The translations under genes were made by a program, and so were the position numbers. Shown here one piece after another: positions 1 to 12,732 of a stretch of DNA of 64,000 bases. This DNA is from Dolomedes plantarius (lineage: Eukaryota; Arthropoda; Arachnida; Araneae; Dolomedidae). Every line of letters starts with the position of its first letter. Positions within the stretch are counted from its first letter, which is position 1. Location of the stretch: NCBI GenBank assembly GCA_907164885.2, contig OU015499.1:163765629-163829628 (forward strand). The letters are read 5' to 3'. The notes under the pieces were generated by a model, which made no database searches, had not been told where the DNA came from, and saw only the letters and a program-made list of their open reading frames with translations.

Positions 1-3000
1 CGCCAATCCTTGTGGCGCGGCTTGGAAAATCCACCTAGACGAGATACGTCATAAGGGTTGCTGTAATAGTAAGCTAGCCAGTTAAGAAGGTCAAAATTCA
101 GTTCACAGATTTTTTTTTTCTGCTGTATATGCTGCTTGACCGAAATTGGATTATCTTTATCTAACACATGATTGGTGACTAAACGATTTTGTATTTTTAT
201 AGTTTTTATATTTTATTTAAGCTAAATATGTTTATACATATATATGAATAAGCTTACTATATTACTATATACTATATTTACATTCAACTGAAATAGATTG
301 CACACATTTTTTGGAAGTGAGTAATTTGTATGATTTTTAAATCTGATTTCATTTAGTTTATATATTTCCTTTTTTCTTTATATATTTATAGATAGCATAT
401 TTATACATATATATAGCATAATATATTAATATATTAAATTTTAAAAAAATTTAATTAGATCGATAAATTTAAATTTATTTTTACTACATTTGTAGTGATT
501 AAGTTTGTCAACTGAATATTGTATTAGAAAATTATTTTTACTTCGTAAAACGTTCTTAATTTTTTAAACTTTATTAAATTAAACTTAATAGTTATACTGT
601 CTATTAGCAGTATTGTTTCTAAATATCAGGCTGCATTAGTTAGACTGTACAAGTCGGATTGCAAAATCGGCGATGAGCATGTTTTCTTTCAAGAACGACG
701 TTTTTTTCCATAATAAACTTCAATATTATTTTTTTAAAATCTTCACCGGATATTTATAAGTAAGTGTTATTTATTAATAAATTTCTTTATACTCTTATTT
801 TATTGAAAAAGTTTAATAAAGAATCTGTGTTATCGAACGAGTAGCGCGAAGTGGTGGGGATTAAGAACCAGTCCTACTTACTTCCTGTGCGGAGGGCAGG
901 GGTAAAGAACAATGGTGCCCAGGATAAAATTGGCTTGGCGAGGAACCGGGGCAATTGGGAAGCTGTTCCAATGTTTCTAACAAAGAAATTTTTAGAATAC
1001 ATGGTTCAGAGAAAATTAAATATTTTTATATATGTTACTCTAATGTGTAGAGTTTTGATGTGTTAAATAATTTAATCTTTCTTTAGAAAGAATTTCAGTT
1101 TTAAATATCAAGCATTACTTTTAACCATTCTGTTTGAAATACATTCATTTAAAATTTTAAACAAGCATAATATAATGAATGTTGTGCCTAAAATGATGAA
1201 TATTGAGGAGTATTGCATTTAATGCTATTACCTTTATCTTTGTTGTAATGAAAAATAAGAATGAAAGTTATTTACTAAATCTTGTCATGAAAATTTTTAA
1301 CACTGAATAAATACAAAAACAAATAACTTTGAAAAAAATTATTTCAAACATAATTATAAATAAAAAAATCTCTGATAGAAGAATGATATGAGAAAGCTAT
1401 CGCTAAACTGCAGATTGCTGCTCATGGTACCAAGCTGTAAAATCTCCCCAAGCTTAGTGTCAGTTCATTATTTACATAGAAAATTAAATTATTTAATTAG
1501 TTGTATCTATAAGTTTCGCATGAAATTAAAAGTGTATATGGATTTTGATATACTTTTAAAAAATTTAATGCACATAAATGATAGTTTCTAAAATTCAATA
1601 AGATTTAGATGTTTTGACAATTTTCTAATATTTTACGCATGAAATTAAATTTAAAAATCACCAAACACATGAGTGCTGCAAAGAGTGCTGAATATTTTAT
1701 GGCCTCAAATTTGGCGATTACATAAGTATATACTTTGTTTATGTTCTCTTTCTCTTGGGTTGTAATCTTTATAATAAATATTTTTAAGATTTACTTTTAT
1801 GGTTCAATAGGATGCAAACCTGATACAGCTAATCTTTGCACTTTGATCACCAAAGGTCAAACATTATATCTTAGAAATATGAGGTCTTTTTCAGTTTTAA
1901 CTGATTTAATTTTAATGAGTTAAAACTGATCATTTAGATGTTTTCAGCCAATGAACTTTGAGATTAGCTTCAAATAATGAATTATACATTCAGTGAATGA
2001 AAATATTTTGAATTCCTTTTATAACATTTTTATTTCCCGCCTTTTCAAGGAATACCACCCAGATGAGAACTTAACCCTTGGTTATTCAAATCTGGTTTAT
2101 AGGTCTTACCCAAGGTATGAGTGCATCTAGTACATCAGTTTCTCTTTGTCAGTGTTTTTAAAATCTAATTTTTCAAATAAAGATTCACGATTTATGTTTG
2201 TAATTAATTTTGTTCTTAGTTTTATAAATTGATTTTTATGCTTTGTAAATATTTTACATTTAAATTTTTGTTCTAAAAAGACACTAGTAATGCTATTGTC
2301 ATTGTTTTTTTCATTCTTCTATATATGTTAAAATTATCTTGCTATAAACTTTTAATTTTACTTCATTTATTTTTTCACAATTTTAGTATTTTTATGTTTT
2401 TTTCTCTTAAATTATTTACATCTTTATTTTCTAGTTTTTGAGATTTTTTAAAAGATAAAATTTTTGTATTTTGAATATATTGCTTCCCTATAATATTTTC
2501 TACAACCTATTGATACATTTTGGTTGGTTTGCAAATATTTAGCTTGTTTTAATTATTTATTCCTGCTAAATGCTGTATTCAGTATTTCTTCCTTAAAATA
2601 TTCTACAGTTCTTTATTGGCTTCTTATTGTTGAAATTTCACACAAATTGTTGAGTGTCAAGTAAAAAGTTTTAAAACAGTGTGAAATGGTATTTTCCTAA
2701 ATTTCCCATTAGCGAACTCCACCTTGTGGAGTTTGACACCTTTTAGCCAAACGTCACAGGAAATGGAACTCTTTCCCGTATATTTTATCTTTTACCGCGA
2801 TTATTAACAGTTCGAAATCCTTTGTTTAACTCATAACCAGCAAAGTTGCTAAAAACATTCTCTGACTTGTATAATAAACTTATAAATTTAGGATAAAAAT
2901 TGTAAACAAAATTATCAGATTGGCATTTTTTAGCAATCTCTAGAAATCATGGAATGTATATTTTTAATAGCACGCCAAAATCGACCAAAAAGTAGTAATC

Positions 3001-3420
3001 TACATATTTGATGAAAACAACAAACCATGCAAGTTCCAAAAAAAAAGCGTAAAATGTAGAAAACATTAATATCATTTTTAACATCTTAACAAAACAGTTC
3101 TGTCATACACAATGCAGAAAAAGATACCTGTAAATTAAACTTACTTGGATAGCTGTTTATTTTTCCAGCACTATCTGAAGTGTTATTCAAGTCCGTAATC
3201 CATCCGAAAAGCTGTGAAAGTGTGTCGCCAAGGATACCACTTTTTACATTTAATTACTATGATTATGTAATGTTGAATTGAATTGAATTGAATTGAATAG
3301 AAAATTTGTGAGACTTATGCTACAGCCAGGCGGGCGGGTATGTAATGTTGAATGTAATAAGCAACATAAACAACGCGCTTACAAGATACCGTTGCCATTA
3401 AAACTACAAATAATGAAAAA
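1..3420. other. AT-rich non-coding spacer, unit 1
   Basis: No convincing coding sequence is present. The ORFs here are short, low-complexity and not conserved in frame between units. It contains TATA-rich runs near 230-430 and a small hairpin, AACTCCACCTTGTGGAGTT near 2717, that all three units keep. Confidence 0.7.
3273..3299. repeat. (TTGAA)n microsatellite
   Basis: About five copies of the pentamer TTGAA. The same tract is one copy shorter in unit 2 (30144-30169), and it is missing in unit 3. Confidence 0.85.
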
Positions 3421-3696
3421 GTCAGTTACCTGTGATAAATCATTAATATCTGGTTCGAATTGAAAGTTGCGTATCTCCAAAACCAGGAATTTTTTGACAG
3501 TATGTGGCAACTTGACGAAATGTCGGTTCCAAAGACTGGATCATGAAGATTTACAAACAAACACTGCGACCATTGGCAGCTCCAAAGGGGGATGGGGGGC
3601 GGATTATTTGGATTTATTACAAGAAGAAACATGTTCTCAAAAGGATTACGATGTTTAATTTCAAGCTGCAGAACACTATCAAGATAAATACATAAT

Positions 3697-4516
3697 GTTT
3701 AAGACGAAATTTAAGAAATTACTTTCGAGTTCGAGTACTGGGAATGATACAAGTAGTGCAAGTACTATTTCTAGTAATCCGCAGCAAATCCAGTCAGCCC
3801 GATGTCGCACTATAGATTGCCTGAATTAGAGTTAAGAAAGTTTGGAGGTGATCCTAGGGAATGGCTTAGTTTCTGGACACAGTTCGAGAAAATTCATGAA
3901 AATCCCAAGTTAGATGACCGGGACAAGTTCCAGTACTTAATCCAAGCAACAATACCGAATTTCAAGCCTGGAGAAATAGTTGAAAGTTTCCCAGCGACGT
4001 CAATCAATAAATCGAAGGCCGTCGATTATTTGAAATAAAGATTGTGGAAAAGAAAGTGTACTTATACAAGTTTACGTAAGAGACTTGCTTCGTCTAGTCA
4101 TCAGTGAAAAAAAGAACATTGAATTATCTTCATTGTACGATAAACTGAAAACACAATTACGTGCTTTAGAATCTTTAGGACTTACGAAAGATAAGTTTGC
4201 AGATATACTGTTTCCATTAGTAGAATCATGTTTATCTATGGACATTTTGCGTGCTTTAGAAGGAACCTGTGGACTAACATCGTCGGAAAAAGTAGGCAAA
4301 CCTAATTTAGATTCTCTAATTGATTTTTTAAAGGTAGAAGTTGAAAGCGAACAGCGTATTAAAATTGCTCGAAATACTTTAGTTTCTGAGAAAGTAAATA
4401 AGCAATACGTTAAAAAGACAGATTTCAGTAATTCAGTTCCTACTGCTGCTGAACTATTTAATGCTAATAAGAAAGCATATTATAAAAATAAGGAGAGTTT
4501 AAAAAGTAGTGATTAA
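3697..4516 (+). pseudogene. BEL/Pao gag (DUF1759), broken
   Basis: The stretch LPELELRKFGGDPREWLSFW is the characteristic start of the DUF1759 gag domain of BEL/Pao elements, which forms the particle that packages element RNA. Reading starts at ATGTTTAAG (3697). One base is missing near 3780 relative to unit 2, which moves the first 30 codons out of frame with the rest. A stop near 4038 and a further frame change separate this part from the segment 4085-4516 (EKKNIELSSLYDKLKTQLRA). That segment ends at a TAA directly before the zinc-knuckle coding region. Confidence 0.85.
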
Positions 4517-5092
4517 TGTATTTTTTGTAACAAATCACATTTATCTGATAATTGCAATAACGTTAATGATATGTCTTTAGATGTTAAGAAAAATATTGTT
4601 AAGACGAAAGGTGCCTGTTTTGTATGCTTAAAGAAAGGCCATAGAGCATATAACTGTAGATCCACCCATAAGTGTATAATTTGTAAGAACAGATATTTTG
4701 CTATTTTATGTCCAGATTTGTCTTTACAGACAGATAGTTCAAAGAAAGAGCAAGCTGCAAACGAAGCCAGCATTTCGGAAAATCAGAAAAGCGCAACGAG
4801 TAGTACCTTAAATAATAATGTAACTTTCTCAGATGTAATATTACAAACGTTAATAGTTAGATTGCAGAACGGCAATAGAGAATTCTTTGTACGTGCTATT
4901 ATTGATACGGGTAGTATGAAATCTTACACAGGTAATGATGTTGCAGAATATATAAAGTATCAAGTTTTGAAAAAACTTAAACTTAAGCAATATCTTTTTG
5001 CTCTGTTGAGACTGGTGAAAGTGTCCATAGTCAATATCTCGTTGAATTGGGCAATCCCGATAAAAGTTATCAGTGTAAATTTGAAGCACTAA
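4517..5092 (+). pseudogene. BEL/Pao zinc knuckles and aspartic protease
   Basis: Directly after the gag stop come cysteine/histidine clusters (CIFCNKSHLSDNC, then CFVCLKKGHRAYNC and CIICKN), the nucleic-acid-binding knuckles of the gag-pol polyprotein. They are followed by a retropepsin segment with the catalytic DTGS motif near 4906-4917, in the context RAIIDTGSMKS. The protease would mature the polyprotein. The reading ends at 5092 and pol continues in another frame, so no continuous polyprotein can be made. In the unit 2 copy the catalytic aspartate codon has changed to histidine. Confidence 0.85.
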
Positions 5093-5542
5093 ACCAGCCT
5101 CGCATTTCTTCTAAAATTGATTAAATCCCTCCTGGCCCCTAGGTTAAAGAACTCAAACTGCATGATATACAGATATGGGATTTTGAAGGAAATTCATTTA
5201 ATGTAAATAAAGAAATAAAATTGTTAATTGGGGCTGATGCTGTAGGAAAATTATTCACTGGTAAAATTAAGGCTCTAAAGACGGGACCTGTAGCTATCGA
5301 ACCTTTGCTAGTATGGACATTAATGGGGAAATTCCTGCCATTCAACAAGATGAATCGCATGCTTCTTTATTTATTTCATCTCTTCTAGTAAAAGAGCAGT
5401 GTATTTCTGACCTCTGGAAATTGGATGTTTTAGGTATTTTACAGTATATAACGCTTAAACAAAAACTCAAACACGGCTAGACGAGGAAGCCCTGAACTAC
5501 TTTAACAGTACTACAGATGTCGATTGTGAAGGCAGGTATCAA

Positions 5543-6470
5543 GTGGCTTTTCCGTGGGTCGTAAATAATTCGCTATTGCCAGACCATCGGAATTTAGCAG
5601 AAAAGTGCCTGCGAAGCACAAAACGGAAGTTAACATCTGCAGGAAATATCGTGAAGTGTTTGATGACTGATTGTGTCTGGGTATTTTCGAAGAAGTGCAG
5701 GATGCTAAAAGAAAAGGCGTTCACTATTTTCCTCACAGGCCGGTTATAAAGGAAAATAGCACGACCAAAATTAGACCTGTTTTTAATGCGTCTGCATGTA
5801 CGGTCGGTTTCCCATTTTTGAATGATTGTTTGGCTACAGGACCTAACTTAATTGAAATTTTACCCTCAGTTCTTAATAGATTTCGGAAAAATTACGTGCT
5901 TATTAAGTCTGATATAGAAAAAACTTTCTTGAAAATCGCTATAAGGGAAAAAGACAGGGAATTTTTAAGATTTCTCTGGTCGGATAATGAGGATTTAGTA
6001 AAAATTAAGATATATCGGCATCGTAGAGTTGTTTTTGGTATTACCTCTAGTCCCTTTTTATTAGCTGCAACACTGCAATTTCATTTCAACAGATCTCCCA
6101 ACAAGTTAAGTTCAACAGCTGACATATTAATGAAGTCATTTTACGTAGATATTTGTGTAGCAAGTTTAAATTCTGTTGAAGAGTTAGAAGAATTTATTTT
6201 GAAATCGCAGGTAATAATGTCTTCAGGACACTTTAACTTAAGAGGGTGGCAATCAAATTTGCCTAATAGATTGGTTGATGCTTCAGCGGAAAACAAAACA
6301 GTGCCAGTTTTAGGTCTTTGTGGAATACTGATAGCGATACATTGTCATGTAAATTCGATGGAGCAAACAATACAATTGAATCAGTGACCAAAAGATTAGT
6401 TTTAGCTATAGTTCATCAGGTGTTTCATACTATAGGTTATAATGCTCCTGTAATGTTGATACCGAAAAGT
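5543..6470 (+). pseudogene. BEL/Pao reverse transcriptase, broken
   Basis: The pieces start with SLLPDHRNLAEKCLRSTKRK, continue through RPVFNASA, the palm motif SDIEKTFLKIAI, and FGITSSPFLLAATLQFHF, all typical of BEL/Pao RT. The catalytic YXDD box reads YVDI (near 6145), so one metal-binding aspartate is lost. About 10 bp are missing near 5655 compared with unit 2, and a T is missing near 6318; both shift the frame. No functional polymerase can be made. Confidence 0.87.
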
Positions 6471-6570
6471 TAAATCCTTCAATGATTTTACAGGAAACAT
6501 GGAGTTTAAAGCTTAAATGGGATGATGTGTTGCTAGATGATTTTGCGAAAAAATTCAAATCATGGTATAA

Positions 6571-6981
6571 TTGTCTTATAGGCATTCTGAAATAAGACTG
6601 CCAAGATGGTTTAACATTAGATCACGAGATGAATCATTAAGCTTGCACATATTTTGCGACGCTAGCCAACGAGCATATGCTACCTGCGCGTTTATACGGG
6701 TAGATGATAACAATAGGGTTTCTGTCAATTTGATACATGCGCGAAGTCGAGTAGCCCCTTTAAAGTCCATGACGATTCCTCGACTTGAGCTTCTAGCATG
6801 TTTAATTGGCGCTAGACTATTGACATCTATCTTAAACGATTTAAGCATGTCAAAAATAGACATTTATTGCTGGCCAGATTCCTCTACCGTTTTATGTTGG
6901 ATACGTAATGATCAAAGTTGGGGTACCTTTGTCCATAACCGTGTACAGGAAATACGGTCTGCTACGACTCCCACACAATAG
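6571..6981 (+). pseudogene. BEL/Pao RNase H region
   Basis: This stretch has the Pao-type RNase H fold that follows the RT. It includes HIFCDASQRAYATCAFIR (first acidic residue), IPRLELLACLIGARL (glutamate) and CWPDSSTVLCWI (aspartate), so three candidate catalytic acids remain. RNase H removes the RNA strand during cDNA synthesis. The frame is separated from the RT by stops around 6387-6570 and closes at TAG 6979-6981. The unit 2 equivalent is 33582-33920. Confidence 0.85.
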
Positions 6982-7134
6982 CGTCACATCCCTGGAGCAT
7001 TTAATCCTGCTGATACTGCTTCAAGATGATGTTCCGTAGATCAGTTAATAGAATGGCGATGGTGGGAGGGACATGAATGGTTATACGAAAAAGGGGAAAA
7101 TTGGCCCATATCACAAGAGATCCCAGATGAGGAT

Positions 7135-7815
7135 TTGTTCAATTCAGAAAGGCATAAAACAATTATAACTACAAAAAGTAACACTCCTATGGACACTAAT
7201 TGGTACTTCCAATATTTTTCATCATATCAAAAAATTGTACGTATGATACGATGGAATTTTCGGTTTTTCGATAATTCGAAGAAATTTAACATTGTTAAGA
7301 CACCAGACTTTTCATTCCTCGAAATTAAAAGGGCTGAAAGAAAATTTATTTTGTTAGTTCAAAAGGAAGCATTCACTGGTCATTCCGATGCAAGAATTCC
7401 TAATTTGAGACCAGTTGTCGATGAATTTGGTATTTTAATAATGAAAACTAAGATCATGTATCGATGTGATAATATCAATTTCAAATTCCCAATTATCTTG
7501 CGTCAACAAACCATTCGCCATAAGAGAAGCAAACCGTTGACTGTGGGTGATGTAGTGTTTCTTGGAAGTCACGTAAAGAAACGAGCGTACTGGTCATTGG
7601 CCCAAGTGAAAGAGTTTATTCCCGGTAAAGATGGCGAACCCCGAGTTGCGCGTATTAAGACTGACTGTGGAGAACTTGTAAGACCTGTGCAGAAACTATA
7701 CAACTTGGAAATCCACAACCCACTCCCAGGTTCTGATGATTCTGGAAAAAATTTAGTGACTCGGACCAGAACAGGCAGAAAAGTGACTGTTCCAGAACGG
7801 TTGATGTATACTTGA
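7135..7815 (+). pseudogene. BEL/Pao integrase start fused to DUF5641 tail
   Basis: The first part (ERKFILLVQKEAF) matches the integrase N-terminal region that follows RNase H in Pao elements. The last part (KPLTVGDVVFLGSHVKKRAYW through AYW-type and GELVRPVQKLYNLE) is the DUF5641 C-terminal domain. The integrase DDE core that should lie between them is absent: the frame runs from FPIILRQQT straight into IRHKRSKPL. This is an in-frame internal deletion near 7505. The reading ends about 155 bp upstream of the LTR. Confidence 0.8.
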
Positions 7816-7971
7816 TTTATTAACATGTTTATCACTTTTTAAAGTAATTTGTTTATACTAATTTTAAGTGTTTGAATATTTGAATTTATATGTTTTAATA
7901 AGTTTATTAAGTATTTTATTCTATTTAGTGTTTTGAGTAACATTTCAGAAAGTACTCAAAAGAGGGGACTA

Positions 7972-8181
7972 TGTGGCAACTTAATATGTCTAAATAATTA
8001 GAATAAGATGTAAATCGCATGCGTCAGACCTCTAGTTGCACTGTTTTTAAGAAGCAGCAACTTGTTTTGTAACGCCGCTATGGGGAAATTTTAAATGTGT
8101 ATAGAATTCCAATAAACCGGTGTATTTTAAGGAGCGAGTATTTCTTACCTGGAATCTCTTTTACGCACGGTGTTCGTCACA
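7972..8181 (+). repeat. BEL/Pao 3' LTR, unit 1
   Basis: The 210-bp segment begins TGTGGCAACTT and ends TTCGTCACA. It follows a purine-rich tract (AGAGGGGACTA) and contains an AATAAA polyadenylation signal at 8111-8116. It is shared with unit 2, where its first bases are deleted. Confidence 0.75.
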
Positions 8182-9118
8182 AAACCAAATGCAAAAATGC
8201 ATGGGCATGGACATTACCTCACGTCGTTTATTTTTTTTTACAGTCACGGAAGAAAACATATATGTAGCATTCTGAATTTCCATGTAATTAATAATTCTTG
8301 CATTAATAAAAACAAATGCTATTAAAGTCAAAATAAGTTATAAAAAAAAACCTCAAAAGTGAAAAATTAAATTTTATTTGTTTTAATTTTTTTCCCTTTC
8401 AATACAAAAATGTGACTTGCAAGATATTTTTGTTTTTCAGAACAACCAACAAAATGTAAAATTAAATAAAACATCAAATAAACTAGTGTAAAAAATAACA
8501 GAAAACTAACTTGGTTCATACACCAAGAAATAATTTTAAATTATTGTAATTTTATAGTGCATAAAATGGAAGATAAACCAAGTTAATTTTCCATTATATA
8601 AAACAGCATATTAAGCATCATTCAGCATTCTAGCAGCTGTTTTGGAAAAACACAAATATTCTGTCCATATTTCCCTTTGAATTGATCGATAACAGCAATG
8701 AGCTGGTATAAAGTTTAAAGGAGTTCTTAAAATTTTACATTTTTTAGTTTTATTACTTTCTCTATCTTCATATAGATCGCACTACCGTTTTCGCATACAA
8801 GCATAGCTTTATTTTCCATAGCTGTGATTTCTTGGCAATTTTTCAACTTTTTTTTCGCCTTTTTCAAAATTTATTTTAAATTTGTACGCATTTTAACTTT
8901 TGTTAATCGTATTTTCACCGTGGCTTTATGTCAAATGTGTTGTACTTATCCTCAAATTTCGTGTTTGTCCCATAACAGTGTAAAAGCCTTTTATCGGCTA
9001 GGAATCTAATGCTATTTCCTATATTAAGTATTTTAGCATAGAGCATAATAGTATATTATTATAAATTAAAGACTGAAATCATCATGAGCGCATTTACTCC
9101 ATAAAAGCGATAACAAAG
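8182..9118. other. Non-coding spacer
   Basis: AT-rich DNA, colinear with 34456-35389 in unit 2. No coding, RNA or repeat feature could be supported. Confidence 0.6.
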
Positions 9119-9295
9119 TCCGTTGAGTTGCGTTTTCTACTCATTCCTTCCCAGGCGACTTCGACTGATATTACAATCACCTAGCATTCCCTTTTTATAC
9201 GAGTCTCAACCAGAAGCGACAAATGCATGACGTCATAGCTGATTTACATAAAACTGTTAGTTGTTCATAAAAATTGTCCACTTAGTGTAAACTAT
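9119..9295 (-). mobile_element. Tc1/mariner remnant (5' end), unit 1
   Basis: On the reverse strand, an ATG at 9144-9142 opens a start like MSRKRNSTDF, the typical Tc1 transposase N-terminus. It is preceded by a TATA box (TATAAAAAG, 9191-9199) and a TGACGTCA CRE-type palindrome (9228-9235). The outer end near 9295 (AGTTTACACTAAGTGGACAA on the reverse strand) looks like a Tc1 terminal repeat. The rest of the transposase, still present in unit 2, has been deleted here. Confidence 0.65.
9191..9199 (-). promoter_or_regulatory. TATA box of Tc1 remnant
   Basis: TATAAAAAG on the reverse strand lies about 47 bp before the Tc1 start codon, and the unit 2 copy (36018-36026) is identical. It is a plausible core promoter of the transposase. 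Confidence 0.5.
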
Positions 9296-10959
9296 GATTT
9301 CTTTATTCTAGGGAAACCTATGTTACACTTTCACCTAGCTGTAATGTTGCGGAATGAGAGAAAAACGAATTTTAAAGTTTATTAAGTGTTTGTACGGAAA
9401 TACAAATACGTTTGTAAGTGTGTTTCATAAAGCACTAATGTTAGCGAAAGAAACCTGATGTCTTCAAGAAGAAATCACAGATATTTTGGTCTTTCAGGAA
9501 TTTCAAGAAAACTTCAATGCAGTTCGCACATGCTATTACTTCAAGTCGATAATATTCATCAAATATTCAAGACCTGGTTATGATTCTAGAAAATATATCC
9601 GTTAAGCATTATATTTTCCAGCATATCCGCATAAGAAATCCGATATTAAGTAAAATATCAAGAAAGCTTGTGTGATCCAAAACCAACTCCAAAGCAGTCA
9701 AAATAAATAATATTAAATTAAAGATTCGAAATCGAATTGTTTGCATTTCTGCTATCAAATGCACATAAATTTTTTAAATTAATCTTTTTGAATTTATGTA
9801 AATTCTCTATTGCTGAAATTAATTCGTTTTCGCATGATCGATCCGAATCACGAAATTTCACTGTCATTTGTTAGCAATTTTCATAGTTCAGAACATTTCT
9901 TCTATGATCTAAAATCACACTTTTTCATGAGTTCACAGCAAAGTGCATTTTCTGTACTGCTACTGACTAATTTTCCTAACGTGTTTATTTGAGGTACAGC
10001 TGGAAAACGTAATCTAGACAAAATTCAGATGGCCAAGCCATGCGAGTGTGTTTATCGATAATTCCCATGGAAGCAAACAAAATGACAGTGACCATGCTTA
10101 CGTCCCGATTTACCTTCAAATCTAATATGGACATGCACACCAGCAAACTTTCTTGCCTATCTGTAAACCGTGCCTAGGATCTCTTCATCGTACTGATCAT
10201 TGGCCTGCAAGGTAGACCAAGAACTTGCTTACGATTCCTGGCCAGAGAGAATGGTGTTATTTTCGAAATTGTTCATATTTACATTAGATCCACTGGCGGT
10301 GTTTTCGCTTGAATTAAGAGTCCAGGATAATCTTTTAACCAACAGTTTGAAATTAATATTGAAGTAGTAGTTTAATCGGGACGCTCAAAGTAAATATGGT
10401 CTCTGTCATCGCATTTGATTCCATGGGAATAATAGATTACCCCACTAACAATGTACGGCTGCAGGAATTTCGTCTGGGTAATAAATAGCCATTGATCTGC
10501 AGAAATATGTCGCGAAGAAAAACTTGGTTACATTGAAAACGCTGTAAGTTCATTTTAAGTTGCGAAATTTTTCTACTCCGTGTATTTATGAAAATCTCTG
10601 AGATCAAGAATTCGAATTCTCGTCTTTGGCCTTTACCAGATCACTCCGGCGAGATGAACAAATCCGAAGTCGTTAGAGCAGCCCCTTACATTCTCCCCAA
10701 CCTACATTCCCACCCTGCGAAAACAAAAAAAGATTTTTCTTTTTTTAAATTCTACTGAGCCGGAGTGTTATCCGCACATTTACTCTTCATTTAATTTTTC
10801 CGGTGATGCTGATTTACTCTTCCATTTCTTAAAAGAGACGAACGCCGTATTGTCTTCAGTCTGCATGGCGTAATAGGGATCGACACTCCCCCACCCCCAC
10901 TAATCTGTCAGCATGCTGACCACGAAACCATACCAGTGGTGGGTGGGATCTCAAAAAGC
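9296..10959. other. Non-coding spacer with one short conserved ORF
   Basis: This is mostly non-coding. On the reverse strand near 10867-10785 a short frame begins MQTEDNTAFVSFKKWKSKSA and is kept nearly unchanged in unit 2 (near 37688). It could be the start of a mobile-element protein or a chance ORF, and no family was recognised. Confidence 0.4.
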
Positions 10960-11267
10960 GAAATCCGACCTTAATAACTAATTGATGGCACAACAGTCCG
11001 AGTTGCTTTTCAAGACTGTGGACCAAGACTTGCGGTGCCCATCTCCGCTTTCATGACCGTGGGCTTGGGGTGCCACACAACATATGTTTCGGTCAGGTGG
11101 TCAACCTGAGGTGGGGTCCCCAAAGTTACTTCCCAAGAATGCTTGGTCCTCATTTTATCGACCCATTCAAGGGAATAAAAGCTGAATCGACCTTGCCCAA
11201 TTGCAGGCTAGAAACCTGAACCCGTGGTATGGCAGCTTCAAGCTTTTAACCACTACGCCGCCGGGCG
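10960..11267 (-). mobile_element. tRNA-derived SINE, unit 1
   Basis: Read on the reverse strand from 11267, it starts GCCCGGCGGCGTAGTGGTTA, an A-box-like RNA polymerase III promoter. A degraded B box (GGGTTCAGGTTTC) follows about 35 bp later, and then a non-tRNA body containing GGTCGATAAAATGAGGACC. This organisation is that of a tRNA-headed SINE. The boundary near 10960 is approximate and no target duplication was resolved. The unit 2 copy is at about 37770-38083. Confidence 0.6.
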
Positions 11268-12598
11268 TTCCTACCTTAATACAGTTTTGACAAAAATTTT
11301 CGATTCAAAATATTTTAAACTTCTCACAAATTGCGAGGTAAAAGTCCTGTTAATGAATCCGCTTCTACTTCACTTAAATGCATCTCTTTTAATACCTAAT
11401 GTCCCCATTATATCCACACTTTGTTTTGACGTGCAGTTTGAAAAACATTCGTTTAAATCTTTTACAAACACAGAAGTATTATCCTCAAACGAATCGAGGT
11501 TCGTTAAATTTTAGAAATTTCTCCAAAGGCGATAGTATTTTTCTTTAGACCATGTAGGTTCTGCAAATTAAATTTTTCTAACTGATTCTCCACATTCTTT
11601 ATGAAATTTCGATACACTCGCAATTTCGCGCACGAGATAAAATTTAATTGGATTAAGATACAAAATTTACCGCATATGTTAGCTCCCCAGATAATAACTA
11701 ACCAAAAAAATTCATTGAACCTTATTTTAATACTAATATCAGCCTTCTAATTATAATGAGAAACGTCACTTCCAATGGTTTCCTCTTTTATCACCGGTGC
11801 CACTTTCGGAGTGAAAGCAGATAATCACATTTCCTTTCTGAAAATCTTGCGAGACTCAATAAAGACACCATTATTACAACAGACGATAATACTGGTGTAA
11901 TTTATAAAGTATACAGTTTTTAGGAGTTGAGCTCAAAATTAAAATTATACAATATTTCACACGTAAAAATTTCAGACAATATTTAATATTAAAGTAAACT
12001 TAGATGCTCAACGCTTTAAATACTACTTTGGCTTACAAATTACAAAAAAACCCTTCTAATAAAATAAAAAAAAGGTTAATTCATTTAAAAAATTAAAACA
12101 GAGGCAAAAGAAAAAATAATTCAGTCAACTTCTAAGCCATAAAATATTTATTGATATATCATTATACATATTTATCAGTTATATCTTAAAAATTATAATT
12201 TCAATTTACCAGAAGTATTACATAAATGACATTTCATAACACCCTTTCCTGCACTGAAAACAGTTATAATGACAGGAATTTTTACTTCAATCACTTTGGG
12301 AGTCATGAATCGCATCAAAGATCGTAGGCCACGGCAGATATCGTATTGATATATTTCGAAAATATTTCCAAAGAAGAATGTCGCAAAACACTAAATTCCA
12401 AAATATATTTAAATATTATAGCTCCTATAAATAAAGAACCTCAAACCCGAATTAGAATTCGATTTTTAAGGACATTGTTCACACGGTGAGACAAATATAC
12501 TTCTTCACTCCCGATCGTAGTTATACATCACTGAATGGACAGGGAGATTCGCTTTTCATCTGTTCACAAACGATAAACGTATTCCCCATAACCTGCAG
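11268..12598. other. 3' flank of the zinc-finger gene, unit 1
   Basis: No coding sequence is supported. This is the downstream flank of the reverse-strand zinc-finger gene. It carries an AATAAA polyadenylation signal on the reverse strand at 12152-12147, which unit 2 keeps. Confidence 0.5.
12147..12152 (-). terminator. Candidate polyadenylation signal of zinc-finger gene
   Basis: AATAAA on the reverse strand, about 580 bp beyond the stop of the zinc-finger frame and conserved at 38957-38962. Its assignment to this gene rests only on position and orientation. Confidence 0.35.
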
Positions 12599-12732
12599 AT
12601 GAAAGAGGATTTCTTTTTAAATAACTCTCTACAGAAAATCTTTTCTTACATATACGTTCCATCGAAAGTTCTCTCTTTTCTACGGGTACGGGAATGTATA
12701 TTTAATTTACTCCACCCGGAAAATCTTTTTTT

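Larger units (their letters stand above)
3600..8181 (+). mobile_element. BEL/Pao LTR retrotransposon relic, unit 1
   Basis: The order of domains is that of BEL/Pao: DUF1759-type gag, zinc knuckles, retropepsin, reverse transcriptase, RNase H, integrase start, then the DUF5641 tail, followed by a polypurine tract (7961-7971) and a 3' LTR. No 5' LTR was found. Frameshifts, small deletions and loss of the integrase core make the copy inactive. The same insertion is in unit 2, so it predates the segmental duplication. Confidence 0.9.

Noticed and set aside
3503..3513. TGTGGCAACTT as the start of a BEL 5' LTR
   Set aside because: It equals the first 11 bases of the 3' LTR, but the following sequence does not match the LTR, and unit 3 homology continues past this site, so a 5' LTR cannot be supported.
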